This document shows positions 1-7,440 of a stretch of 15,555 bases of DNA, one piece after another (positions within the stretch are counted from its first letter, which is position 1; each line of letters begins with the position of its first letter). The stretch comes from Spirochaetota bacterium (lineage in GTDB: Bacteria; Spirochaetota; Leptospiria; Turneriellales; Turneriellaceae). A program made the position numbers and the translations under genes. The stretch covers positions 1-15,555 of the forward strand of contig JAKQXK010000122.1 of NCBI GenBank assembly GCA_029561505.1. Reading direction: 5' to 3'. Below the pieces are notes generated by a model. It searched no databases. It was given only the letters and a program-made list of their open reading frames with translations, and had not been told where the DNA came from.

Positions 1-529
1 GGCCGCCGAATGCGCCTGTCATCACCCGCGCCTCCAGAAACGTGTAAAACCCCGGAGCTGCGGCACAGAGCAGGTTACCTGCGATGAAACCGGCGAAGCC
101 TGTCATCAGCGATGCTTTACGCGAAATGCGGTCGATGAAAAAAGTCGCCGCGATACCCGAGGCAAATGCCGCCAATGTATAGCTCGAGACCAGCCAGCCG
201 AATTGGTTCGTTGTGATGTGAAACAGCTCTTCAAATTTTTTGGCGAGCGGCATAATGACCATGAAGTCGACGATGTGCATAAATTGTACAAGCGCGAGAA
301 TTGCGAGCACGCTCCATTGCAGGCGCGTGAAGACGCCGGCCTTGTCGTGTGCGCGATGCTGTGACGGTGCCTCAGGCACGCTCGCCGGTACCAGGGCATT
401 TACACCCTTTCTTGAACGGCGCGGCTTTGACTTTTCGACAGTCTTGCGCGTGGCGCGAGTTGCGGCCTTTTTCACCGTCTTTAACCGGCGTGCGGGCCGC
501 GCATTGCCTGACTTTTTTGCTGCCGCCAT
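1..529 (-). CDS. MFS transporter, N-terminal part (cut by left edge)
   Basis: Major facilitator superfamily permease; about the first 176 residues are in the window and the C-terminal part lies beyond base 1. The ATG at 529-527 opens a basic, Ala/Lys/Arg-rich tail of about 60 residues (start MAAAKKSGNARPARR). Hydrophobic TM1 follows (FTRLQWSVLAILALVQFM), then HIVDFMVIMPLAKKF, TM2 (QFGWLVSSYTLAAFASG), a motif-A-like loop (FIDRISRKASLM), TM3 and a motif-B-like RVMTGAFGG. These are typical of 12-14 TM drug/sugar efflux permeases acting in the inner membrane; the substrate cannot be told. An in-frame TAA lies about 20 bases upstream, so the start cannot be much earlier. No Shine-Dalgarno sequence is visible. 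The basic tail could be cytosolic, or part of it untranslated if translation starts later. Family call is firm, substrate unknown. Confidence 0.85.
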   Translation of the reverse strand, partial: MAAAKKSGNARPARRLKTVKKAATRATRKTVEKSKPRRSRKGVNALVPASVPEAPSQHRAHDKAGVFTRLQWSVLAILALVQFMHIVDFMVIMPLAKKFEELFHITTNQFGWLVSSYTLAAFASGIAATFFIDRISRKASLMTGFAGFIAGNLLCAAAPGFYTFLEARVMTGAFGG

Positions 530-596
530 GCACCACGCGGCGTTTTAGAGACATGGCGAAAAAGAATAATCAGTGGTGCCTTAGACGTGTAGGTGG

Positions 597-1268
597 TTAG
601 TCCCCCTGCCTGCTAATCTTGTCGGGCTCGCCGCGCGCAAAGCGCTGCCATGCCTTGATCTGGTTGGGCTTGAATTCGATCTTGGCCTCCGTTGTGCCGA
701 CCAGCAGGCGCACGCGCGCAAGCCCTGCGAGGCGAAGTGCCTGCACGAAACTTTCTGCATCACTGATTTCGCCGCTGTAAACGCGCCAACGGCGTTGTAC
801 TGAACCCGCAGCTGTAGGCTTGCCGAACGTGATATAGCCGGTCTGCGCCTGTACTTCACTGGTCAGCGCTCCATTGGTTCCCGGTCGCTGACCGGTATCG
901 AGCACCGTGACTTTTTCTTGCAGGTCGGTACTACTCCATTTTGCTATCTGCAAGGGGACATTTTTACCGCCCGCGTCGAGTTGCCCCGCGAGTGCTGGCG
1001 GCGCATCGTCTTCATACAGTCGCAGGGTGACTTTGAGGGTCAGCTCAATATCGCCATTGCCAGAGGTGCGTCTACTGGCGTTGAATTCAGCCATGCGCTC
1101 GCCGCGCTCAATTTCTTGCACATGATCACCGTCTGTTTGCAGGTAGTGCTGCGTGCGCAGCGAGAGGATATCAGAGCCTTTTTTCTGCTTCAGCCGTACT
1201 GTATTATAATCGCTGGCGCACCCAGAACACACAGCCGACAGGGCAAATAAAAAAGCCGGGGTTCGCAC
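597..1268 (-). CDS. Unrecognised lipoprotein, about 223 aa
   Basis: No family recognised. I prefer the GTG at 1268-1266 (MRTPAFLFALSAVCSGC): it gives a short lipoprotein signal with the acylated Cys at residue 17 and a GAGAG just upstream. A TTG at 1283 in the same frame would add five residues. The mature part is mixed alpha/beta with no other Cys or repeats. It contains a stretch like a small beta domain (DIELTLKVTLRLYEDD) and a WRVYSGE segment. It should be an envelope lipoprotein of unknown role. Its start lies inside the terminator hairpin of the upstream acyl-CoA dehydrogenase gene, so it is probably not simply co-transcribed. A TTGACG-N17-TACGCT sequence would place transcription start on or next to the GTG. 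The MFS gene follows after 67 bases. Confidence 0.7.
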   Translation of the reverse strand: MRTPAFLFALSAVCSGCASDYNTVRLKQKKGSDILSLRTQHYLQTDGDHVQEIERGERMAEFNASRRTSGNGDIELTLKVTLRLYEDDAPPALAGQLDAGGKNVPLQIAKWSSTDLQEKVTVLDTGQRPGTNGALTSEVQAQTGYITFGKPTAAGSVQRRWRVYSGEISDAESFVQALRLAGLARVRLLVGTTEAKIEFKPNQIKAWQRFARGEPDKISRQGD

Positions 1269-1295
1269 GCTCTCAGCGTACAAACACCGGCCTTT
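1249..1295 (-). terminator. Rho-independent terminator of the acyl-CoA dehydrogenase gene
   Basis: On the minus strand, bases 1295-1275 pair with 1271-1251 around a 3-base loop (1274-1272). The stem is about 21 bp with one mismatch (1260/1286) and three G-U pairs. The 3' arm runs into six T (1254-1249), then ATTT. The G-U pairs exist only in the minus-strand RNA, which fits termination of the gene ending at 1318. The hairpin covers both candidate start codons of the next gene (TTG 1283, GTG 1268). Confidence 0.85.
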
Positions 1296-1303
1296 ACCGT
1301 CAA
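1275..1303 (-). promoter_or_regulatory. Possible promoter of the 597-1268 lipoprotein gene
   Basis: The minus strand carries TTGACG at 1303-1298, a 17-base spacer, and TACGCT at 1280-1275 (3 of 6 bases of TATAAT). A start point 7 bases later is base 1268, the G of the preferred GTG start, so the message would be leaderless and contain only the 3' arm of the terminator hairpin. The -10 is weak, so this is a suggestion only. Confidence 0.3.
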
Positions 1304-1317
1304 TATTTTACAGCTCT

Positions 1318-2475
1318 TTAGGTGTTGGCCAATCCGAGGTTTTTCGCCACGATTTCGCGCATGATCTCAGAAGTACCGGCATAAATGGTCTGCACCCGGC
1401 AGTCGAGATATGCCTTCGCAATCGGGTATTCCATCATGAAGCCATAACCGCCGAAGAACTGCAGGCACTTGCTGACATGCGTCTGCAGCATTTCAGAGCA
1501 TTGCAATTTCACAGCCGATGCTTCGGCGGTCACCTTTTCGCCCGCCATGAATGCCATCACGACGCGGTCGAGGTATGAGCGCGCGGCCTCTTGTTCTACA
1601 TACATGTCAGTCAGGCTGAAGCGCGTATTCTGAAAAGAGCCGACCGGCTTACCGAAAACCTTGCGCTCGTTGCAATATTTGACCGTCTGGTCGAGCACAG
1701 TTTCTGCCGAGGCGATGTTTGAGATTGCCAGCACCAGGCGCTCTTGCGCGAGCGACATCATCAGGTAACGAAAGCCGGCATTGAGTTTGCCGATGAGGTT
1801 TGCTTTTGGCACCTTTACGTCGTTAAAGTGCAGCTCAGATGTGTCTTGCGCGTGCAGGCCGATTTTTTTCAGCTTGCGGCCACGCTCGAAGCCCGGCATG
1901 TCGCGTTCGACCATGAGCAACGAAATGCCGCCCTGGCCTTCGCCCGTGCGTGCGACGACAATGCAAAGATCTGAGAGGTAACCGTTTGAAATAAATGTCT
2001 TTGACCCGTTCAGCAGGTAGTGGTCGCCCTTGTCTACGGCGCGTGTCGTCACGGCGGCGAGGTCAGAACCCGTACCGGGTTCAGTCATGCCGATTGAAAG
2101 AATCTTGGTGCCGTTGATAATTCCCGGTAGCCAGCGTTTCTTCTGTTCTTCGTTCGCATAGTGCAGAACGTAGGGTGCAATCACGTCGGCGTGCAGAGAT
2201 ATAAAGAAGCCCGAAGATGCTGCTTTAGCGAGCTCTTCGATGACGATGACGTTGTAGAGAAAATCAAGGCCCATACCACCGTATTCTTCGGGAAAGTTGG
2301 GGCAAATCATGCCGAGTTGGCCGGCTTTTTCCCAAACATCGCGGGTCACCTCGCCTGCTTTTTCCCATTCTTCATGGCGCGGTACGCACTCTTTCGCAAT
2401 AAAATCAGCCACCATTTCACGAAAGCGATCATGCTCTTCGGTGAAAGGGAGTAATCGAGGAAGTCTTTTGACCAT
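1318..2475 (-). CDS. Acyl-CoA dehydrogenase (long-chain/isovaleryl-type active site)
   Basis: FAD-dependent oxidation of an acyl-CoA to the 2,3-enoyl-CoA, the first step of beta-oxidation or branched-chain amino-acid breakdown, in the cytoplasm with electrons passed to ETF. The 385-aa length is normal. Visible landmarks are the N-terminal helical domain, MTEPGTGSDLAA (about 130-141) in the flavin/substrate domain, LNGSKTFISNG (155-165), RKVFGKP (271-277), FFGGYGF (340-346) and YAGTSEIMREIVAK near the C-terminus. The catalytic base appears to be Glu245 in LAQERLVLA, as in isovaleryl-CoA and long-chain dehydrogenases. The MCAD position in YEGT is Ala366 here. ATG 2475 has AGGAG 7 bases upstream. 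It is followed by a strong terminator. Exact chain-length specificity cannot be read from sequence. Confidence 0.93.
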   Translation of the reverse strand: MVKRLPRLLPFTEEHDRFREMVADFIAKECVPRHEEWEKAGEVTRDVWEKAGQLGMICPNFPEEYGGMGLDFLYNVIVIEELAKAASSGFFISLHADVIAPYVLHYANEEQKKRWLPGIINGTKILSIGMTEPGTGSDLAAVTTRAVDKGDHYLLNGSKTFISNGYLSDLCIVVARTGEGQGGISLLMVERDMPGFERGRKLKKIGLHAQDTSELHFNDVKVPKANLIGKLNAGFRYLMMSLAQERLVLAISNIASAETVLDQTVKYCNERKVFGKPVGSFQNTRFSLTDMYVEQEAARSYLDRVVMAFMAGEKVTAEASAVKLQCSEMLQTHVSKCLQFFGGYGFMMEYPIAKAYLDCRVQTIYAGTSEIMREIVAKNLGLANT

Positions 2476-2681
2476 TGTATTCTCCTGTTTTGTAGCAACC
2501 GTTACAGCCGCCGCGAAGACCGATTGCCAGAGCGCGACACTGCGTAAACGCTTTGCACAATCAAAATCTTGACAGCGAGCGCATCGACATTGCGCATGCG
2601 CGAATTCTCCAAGAGCCGGGTTTATTTATGTCTCATTTTGCTCACAGGGTTTGGCAATCGCGTCGATAATCAGTTAGACGT
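2476..2681. other. Divergent intergenic region (acyl-CoA dehydrogenase / TPR protein)
   Basis: These 206 bases separate two divergent genes and should hold both promoters. An exact TTGACA sits at 2569-2574 on the plus strand, but the bases 17 downstream (GCGCAT, 2592-2597) are a poor -10. They form part of a 10-base palindrome GCGCATGCGC (2592-2601) that could be a protein-binding site. The minus strand shows the AGGAG ribosome-binding site for the gene at 2475. No RNA gene or further ORF with coding character is seen. Confidence 0.4.
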
Positions 2682-3959
2682 ATGCGGGCTTTTTTGCTTA
2701 CCACCTTTCTGTGCGCTCTGCACTCCTCACTATTTGCAGAGGTCTACCCCCTCATGCTCTTTCGCCAGTACGAAGACCACGAACCGAAGCCGGGCCTGCT
2801 CATCGGCCGCATCAACACGAAAGGTACTGACAACTCGGTCGCGCCGCGCCAGGTCTTGGGTTACGATGCGCGCATGTCGGTCGTGAGCGCTTCAATCGAC
2901 AACGCCGCGAAGGTCTACCCGGGCATGAAGGTCTATCTCGTGAAACGCGAGCGTGACCACCAGAAGAACAAGGCCGCGCTCATTGTGGCTGAAGGTGAAA
3001 TTGATTCGCTGACCGAAACAGTGTTTTCCGGTCGCGTCGCACAGATTCGTGGGCAGTTTTCAATGGTGTCGCGCCAGCATTTCGTCGCGATTATGCAGCA
3101 CAACGGGGCGCGGGGCGACAAAGACGCACAGAGCTATCTGTTTGAAGCTGAAAGGCATCGCCACGAGCAGGATTTCGCACGTTCTGCGCAAAAGCTACAG
3201 CACGCGCGCGAGATCGAACCGAATAACCCTTTGGTAAACCTGCGCTATGCACAGCTCGCGCTCCACAACGGCGCTGAAGAAAAAGCGGCAGCTGCCCTCA
3301 GCAAAGCTTTCAAAGAGCGTCGCAGCCTTGAAGACATAAACGATTACCTGACCCTCGGGTCGCTCTACCTTGCGTCGAACGTGCGTGCACTGCCTTCACA
3401 ACCAAAAGAGCTGCTCAAGGCAGGCACAGCGATTCTAACTTCGATGCGCCAGTTTGAAAAAGACCTCGGGCAGTTCGGCAAAGATCTGACCCCGCCTAAG
3501 TCTTCAAGTTTTCGCCAGAAGCAGAGTCGCTTTTCCGCGGCGTATCACCTGCACTACGGTCTGTTGCTGCGCCGCATCGCTGACAGCCTGCGCGAATATT
3601 CGCCCGAAGCTATCAGCAACATGTTAAGCTACGCGGAGCGCGACGCGCTTTATGCGCCGATAGAAACGCGTGTTGCACGCGAGCGCGTTCTGGCGTTGCC
3701 GCGCAAAAAATGGGATCGTGCCTACATCGACGCAGCTTTCACACATTTCGAAATCGCCCTGAAAAAAGACCGACATAGCGAAGCGGGTTATGAAGTGATC
3801 GATCTCTGCGACCAGCTGTGGGAATCATCAGACAATAACCGTCGCGTGTACTTAAAAGAGCTGGTGCAAAAATACTCAGTGCAATATCTAGAAACCGCTC
3901 ACGACGATCAGCGCATGGGGCGCGTGCGTCGTGCAGTCAGCAAGGTTAACCAGGCCTGA
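2682..3959 (+). CDS. Secreted TPR-like protein, 425 aa, unknown function
   Basis: A cleavable signal peptide (MRAFLLTTFLCALHSSLFA, cleavage probably after residue 19) sends it to the periplasm or beyond. There is no lipobox. Residues 20-140 look like a beta-rich domain. Residues about 149-240 carry helical repeats of TPR type: YLFEAERHRHEQDFARSAQ, LQHAREIEPNNPLVNLRYAQ and ALHNGAEEKAAAALSKAF, the EPNNP turn being characteristic. The remainder is charged and helical. TPR proteins scaffold protein-protein contacts; the partner is unknown. The start is set by an in-frame TAA 15 bases upstream. No Shine-Dalgarno sequence is seen. Its last 52 bases overlap the 3' end of the convergent glycosyltransferase gene. 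It is a single-gene unit. Confidence 0.75.
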   Translation: MRAFLLTTFLCALHSSLFAEVYPLMLFRQYEDHEPKPGLLIGRINTKGTDNSVAPRQVLGYDARMSVVSASIDNAAKVYPGMKVYLVKRERDHQKNKAALIVAEGEIDSLTETVFSGRVAQIRGQFSMVSRQHFVAIMQHNGARGDKDAQSYLFEAERHRHEQDFARSAQKLQHAREIEPNNPLVNLRYAQLALHNGAEEKAAAALSKAFKERRSLEDINDYLTLGSLYLASNVRALPSQPKELLKAGTAILTSMRQFEKDLGQFGKDLTPPKSSSFRQKQSRFSAAYHLHYGLLLRRIADSLREYSPEAISNMLSYAERDALYAPIETRVARERVLALPRKKWDRAYIDAAFTHFEIALKKDRHSEAGYEVIDLCDQLWESSDNNRRVYLKELVQKYSVQYLETAHDDQRMGRVRRAVSKVNQA

Positions 3960-4759
3960 TAGCGTCGCGCTCGTTCGGGCTTGCCATATTTGTGTGCGCC
4001 TTTAATCAGTATTTGGCATTTAGAAACGGCTTCAGCCAAAAGACGATCGGTTAAGTCGGCTGAGATTAGTCTTCGGCGCTGCTGACGGTAAAAGCGGTGT
4101 AATGCCAGAACCCGGTAGCGATCGGTTTCAGGGGTGCTGCTTACCTGCGGCCAGTCGCCCGCTCGCTTGATCACCAGCGCTTCTTCTGAAAAGCCTATAG
4201 GCGCGTCGGCCAGCATACGCAACCAGAGTTCATAGTCGCTACAGACAGGAAAATGCGCGTTAAATCCGCCATGCTTCTCGAAAAAAGCGCGCCGAAACAC
4301 CACGGCCGAATTGGCTATCAGGCAGCGACCGAAAGCGCGCTCGAGAAATGCTCCCCCCTGTTTGCGGTGCTCTGACCGTTGTACCACTACTTTGCCGTGT
4401 CTCTGCCATTCTTCGTTGCAGTGGCTCCACTGTAGCCAGGGGCTTGCTTCGAATTCGGCAACCTGTTTTGCGAGCTTGGCTGTCTGCCACAGATCGTCAC
4501 TGTCGAGAAAAGCGACCAGTGGGGCGTCACCCAACTTCACGCCCGCATTGCGTGCGCCCCCGGGGCCGGTATTGCGCTCGAGTCTCAGAAATTGCAGGCG
4601 TTTATCATCTACATGCAGCAGTTGTGACAGCGGTTGCGGCGATGCATCGTCGACCACAACCAGATTCAGATCGGTGTGCGTTTGGTTCAGCACACTATGA
4701 GTGGCTTCTGCGAGCATGCTGGCCCGCTCGAATGCGGCGATGACGACGTCGACTCTCAC
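3908..4759 (-). CDS. Family 2 glycosyltransferase (GT-A fold)
   Basis: Transfers a sugar from a nucleotide-sugar donor, probably in cell-surface polysaccharide or glycolipid synthesis on the cytoplasmic side. The GT2 signature is complete: an N-terminal strand VDVVIAAFERASMLAEA, VVVDDAS (Asp37-38), NTGPGGARNAG (63-73), the metal-binding DSD in FLDSDDLW (Asp86/Asp88), and the acceptor-side SDYELWLRM (174-182) standing for the usual EDxxLW motif. There are no TM helices and the 283-aa length is ordinary. The start is GTG 4759, five bases after the ribD stop, so translation is probably coupled; no strong ribosome-binding site is seen. It is the last gene of the 7006-to-3908 operon and ends inside the 3' end of the convergent TPR gene. 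Donor and acceptor are unknown. Confidence 0.9.
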   Translation of the reverse strand: MRVDVVIAAFERASMLAEATHSVLNQTHTDLNLVVVDDASPQPLSQLLHVDDKRLQFLRLERNTGPGGARNAGVKLGDAPLVAFLDSDDLWQTAKLAKQVAEFEASPWLQWSHCNEEWQRHGKVVVQRSEHRKQGGAFLERAFGRCLIANSAVVFRRAFFEKHGGFNAHFPVCSDYELWLRMLADAPIGFSEEALVIKRAGDWPQVSSTPETDRYRVLALHRFYRQQRRRLISADLTDRLLAEAVSKCQILIKGAHKYGKPERARRYQAWLTLLTARRTRPMR

Positions 4760-4764
4760 GCTAT

Positions 4765-5964
4765 TTAAGATTTCACGAAAAAAAAGAATTCATCTTGCGG
4801 CCAGGTGGCGCGTTCAAGCAACTCGAAACCCTCAAGCTTGGGCAGAGCCGACGCGGCGGCAAGTGCGCGGCTCAGCGAATTGCCTCTGCCCGGTTTCGAC
4901 CAAAGCATAACGTCGTTCTTCGCGCGCGATTGGTATATGACAATCGCATCAGCCAGCCCGTTTTGAACAATCAAATTAGAAAAGCCGGGCCCCGCCTCGA
5001 TGAATACAGAGTTAAAACCATCGGCCACAATTTGACGCAGAAAAACCTTAAAGGTTGCGGCAAAATTATCCCGGAATGCAGCCAGATTGACAGGAAAAAT
5101 TCGGTGAGCCCCTGATAAGGCAGACTGCGCCCGCCGTACCGTCTCGATAATCTTTTCGTCGCTCTGCGCAATCATGAATGCCCTCAATGCTGCTTTAGAC
5201 GAAGTTGTTGCAGCGTTGTTTTCGAGATCGGTGGCAACGGCGGGCTGAGCAGCGAGCAAGGCTTCAAAGAAGGCAGAAAGGCCAGCCCCGGCAAAACCAT
5301 TAGGTATACCTTCAGCAAAGCGCACCGTAAGTTTGGGATTATCACTACGCACCACTCCCGGGGTTGCGACTGTCAGTTTAAAGAGCGAACGCAAGGCAGC
5401 CGTTGCGAATGCAGCGTGGTTTCCGCTGATTTCACCGGAGCTGCCCGTTTCTGGGGCTAAGCTACCGTCTTGGGTTTGCGCCCATTTGAGTATCACATGC
5501 GGCATCGCCGTGCGCCGCGCATGCTTGAAAGGTTCTGTAGTGAACCACTTCTCGCGCGCAAACAGGTCTTCGGGCAACACCTGCGTGTCAACACCTGCTG
5601 CTTGTAGCAGCGCTACCGACTCACCACGCACCTCGGCAGCGAAATCGCGCTCGGCGATAACCACGCGCTTAATTTTCCGTTCGAGAATTGCGTCGGTGCA
5701 AGGTGGTGTGCGGCCAAAATGGCAACACGGTTCGAGTGTTACGTAGAGCGTGCAGGTGCTGAGGTCTGTATTTTTCAGCTTCTGCAGAGCGACTCGCTCT
5801 GCATGGCCAAACCCTGCGCGCTGCGTGGCCCCCGTCGCGATAACCTCGCCCGCCGCATTAACCACAATGGCACCAACAGCCGGGTTCGGGTCGGCATTGC
5901 CGACAGCTTTCAGTGCCTCGCTGTATGCGAGCCGCATGAAGTGAAGATCAGAGTCTGTTGTCAC
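4765..5964 (-). CDS. ribD: RibD: riboflavin-biosynthesis deaminase/reductase
   Basis: Bifunctional enzyme that deaminates 2,5-diamino-6-ribosylamino-4(3H)-pyrimidinone 5'-phosphate and then reduces the ribose with NADPH, in the riboflavin pathway. The N-terminal cytidine-deaminase-like half has the zinc site intact: His54-Ala-Glu56, then LEPCCHFGRTPPC with Cys80 and Cys89. The reductase half starts near MPHVILKWAQTQDGSLA (about 153), has SGEISG, DNPKLTVR and a C-terminal FIEAGPGFSNLIVQNGLAD. At 399 aa it is longer than the usual roughly 360-370, with a poorly conserved middle of the reductase half. Start GTG 5964 overlaps the cheW stop by 4 bases (GTGA), giving coupled translation. No FMN riboswitch can be present immediately upstream. 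No other rib gene is in the window. Confidence 0.92.
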   Translation of the reverse strand: MTTDSDLHFMRLAYSEALKAVGNADPNPAVGAIVVNAAGEVIATGATQRAGFGHAERVALQKLKNTDLSTCTLYVTLEPCCHFGRTPPCTDAILERKIKRVVIAERDFAAEVRGESVALLQAAGVDTQVLPEDLFAREKWFTTEPFKHARRTAMPHVILKWAQTQDGSLAPETGSSGEISGNHAAFATAALRSLFKLTVATPGVVRSDNPKLTVRFAEGIPNGFAGAGLSAFFEALLAAQPAVATDLENNAATTSSKAALRAFMIAQSDEKIIETVRRAQSALSGAHRIFPVNLAAFRDNFAATFKVFLRQIVADGFNSVFIEAGPGFSNLIVQNGLADAIVIYQSRAKNDVMLWSKPGRGNSLSRALAAASALPKLEGFELLERATWPQDEFFFFVKS

Positions 5965-6425
5965 GTCGCCGTTTCGCGCGCCTCATCTTCTTGGGTGAGA
6001 ATAGCAAGATTTAAGAGAAAAATAACGCTGTCATCGTCATCAAGGTGTGCGACGCCCCGAATCGTGCTTTGTGTCTTTTCATGCGCAAAATCAGGGTTCT
6101 CTTCGATGTTCTTAGCTGGAATAACAACAACCCTTTCAACAGAGTCGCAGACGATGCCGGTCAGCTTCGTTGCATTCTGGCAAACGATGATGCGCGTCTC
6201 AGGGCCTGGTAGCAACGATTCGAGGGCAAATTTTTCTCTTAAGCCAACGATCGGTATTATCTGGCCGCGCAAATTGATGACACCCAGCACATGGCGGGGC
6301 GCATGCGGAATTCTCTTCGGTTCGCGGTATCTCAGAACCTCTTGGGTTTCGCCGATTTCAACGGCGTATGTCTCTGGCCCTATTTTGAAAAGAACAAACT
6401 GGTTCGACGCGCCGATTGCCTGCAT
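5961..6425 (-). CDS. cheW: CheW-like chemotaxis coupling protein
   Basis: Single CheW domain of 154 aa, the usual length. Family hallmarks are FVLFKIGPETYAVEI (about 10-24), the central VLGVINLRGQIIPIVGLR (46-63), RIIVCQ, LTGIVCDSVERVVVI and a closing IFLLNL. CheW proteins link methyl-accepting receptors to the kinase CheA at the inner membrane. I chose the ATG at 6425, which overlaps the upstream TGA as TGATG; a TTG at 6428 would add one residue. No receptor, CheA or CheY gene is nearby. The operon partners are a membrane protein upstream and ribD downstream, so this is an orphan coupling protein that may serve a chemosensory array encoded elsewhere. Confidence 0.92.
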   Translation of the reverse strand: MQAIGASNQFVLFKIGPETYAVEIGETQEVLRYREPKRIPHAPRHVLGVINLRGQIIPIVGLREKFALESLLPGPETRIIVCQNATKLTGIVCDSVERVVVIPAKNIEENPDFAHEKTQSTIRGVAHLDDDDSVIFLLNLAILTQEDEARETAT

Positions 6426-7006
6426 CAAATGCGGTTTTCACGGCGCGGCGAATCGGGCAGGCCGCCTTTTTCCTGATGATCACGCTTATAGAAATAATAG
6501 AGCACCAGACCAACAGCGATGAGCGAGTTAAAAAACACCCAAAGAAAGCTGAGAGCATGATAAAAGCCATAAGCGACCAGTGACTGAGCGGCAATCGTGA
6601 CGCTCAGACCGAAGAAAAACGTCGTGTCGTTTTCGATGAACTTTCTGACGAACGAAGGCCATTGCATCTCGTCGGCCTTATCTTTCAGGTAAGGCTGACC
6701 GATAAACCAAAGCCCGGGCAACACTGCCGAATGAAAAAAGGCACTCTCATAGTGTTCACCGTAGACGCCCCCGGTATAGCTCAGCATGTACCCAAGCAAA
6801 ATACCTGCTGCGACGCCTGCATAGCTGGTCGCCGGGTCGGCGCTGACGATGCGTTGCCATTCGTTAACGATAAAGTTATGAGCGTAGATCAGTTCATCGC
6901 GCGGATATTCGCGCCGACCGTCGTTCAGCAGCCGCCGGTAATAGTTAAGCAACAGCACCAACGCCCCGACGATGGCGATCACCAGAAGCGACGCGACAAA
7001 TTCCAT
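6425..7006 (-). CDS. Unrecognised multi-pass membrane protein, about 193 aa
   Basis: No family recognised. Probable TM segments are an N-terminal one (FVASLLVIAIVGALVLLLNYY), one around YAGVAAGILLGYMLSYTGG, a weaker hydrophobic stretch near HSAVLPGLWFIGQPYL, and two near the C-terminus (FFGLSVTIAAQSLVAYGFY and LWVFFNSLIAVGLVLYYFY). The tail is polar (KRDHQEKGGLPDSPRR). I chose the ATG at 7006 because GGAG lies 6 bases upstream (7016-7013). GTG codons at 7024 and 7018 are in frame but lack a ribosome-binding site. It is first in a four-gene operon and overlaps cheW by TGATG, so a membrane role linked to the CheW protein is possible but unproven. Confidence 0.75.
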   Translation of the reverse strand: MEFVASLLVIAIVGALVLLLNYYRRLLNDGRREYPRDELIYAHNFIVNEWQRIVSADPATSYAGVAAGILLGYMLSYTGGVYGEHYESAFFHSAVLPGLWFIGQPYLKDKADEMQWPSFVRKFIENDTTFFFGLSVTIAAQSLVAYGFYHALSFLWVFFNSLIAVGLVLYYFYKRDHQEKGGLPDSPRRENRI

Positions 7007-7122
7007 AAACCACTCCACAGCCACTTAGTAGCCATTCAATCAAAATTCATTTTCCCGGGGCAACGGGCACCAGCGGCTCAAAATCACTTGCCAGAGCCTT
7101 GGCGAGCGCGACGCCGACCCTG

Positions 7123-7440
7123 ATGTTACGCTATTTGCTTTCGTTCTCGTGCTCGCTCGCGCTTTTCGCCCTGCCGGCTGCCGAAGCACCCATCGACGGC
7201 ACCCGGGTTGCAGAACTCTATGAGCGAGCCCTCGTTGCAGAAAACTTTAAAGGGGCACAGATTGAGGGTATTTTGCTCGGCGAACCTGAATCAGCAAACG
7301 GGGATTTCGAATATTCCAGTGAGTTTACGGTGCGCCAAAATGGTCGCGCCAAGCACTGTGAAGACTGGCGTTTCAAGCTGAAGAAGGCTGAGCGCGCGTG
7401 GTATGTAACGGATATCAGACGGGGCCGCTGCAGTGGCTAA
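7123..7440 (+). CDS. Small secreted protein, 105 aa, unknown
   Basis: Starts MLRYLLSFSCSLALFALPAAEA, a standard signal peptide with cleavage after about residue 22. The mature part is about 83 residues and has a FTVRQNGRAKHCEDWRFKL strand-rich segment. Its two Cys (in KHCEDW and the terminal GRCSG) could form a disulfide bond after export. A TTG at 7099 opens the frame eight codons earlier, but the signal peptide fits ATG 7123 better. No Shine-Dalgarno sequence is seen. Its stop overlaps the GTG start of the following lipoprotein gene, so the two are surely co-expressed. It may be a partner or client of that folding-factor-like lipoprotein; this is inference from overlap only. Confidence 0.65.
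   Translation: MLRYLLSFSCSLALFALPAAEAPIDGTRVAELYERALVAENFKGAQIEGILLGEPESANGDFEYSSEFTVRQNGRAKHCEDWRFKLKKAERAWYVTDIRRGRCSG

Noticed and set aside
2569..2886. A 105-codon plus-strand frame before the TPR gene
   Set aside because: It runs out of frame into the TPR gene, and its product turns into low-complexity Arg/Ser sequence there.
4311..4743. Two open frames of about 130 codons on the plus strand
   Set aside because: They lie antisense to the glycosyltransferase, whose motifs are complete; the products are Arg/Ser/Cys-rich shadows.
5965..6425. FMN riboswitch before ribD
   Set aside because: ribD overlaps the cheW stop by 4 bases, so there is no leader between them, and no such structure was recognised.
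5719..6522. A 267-codon open frame on the plus strand
   Set aside because: It is antisense to ribD and cheW, both firmly identified, and its translation has no domain-like pattern.
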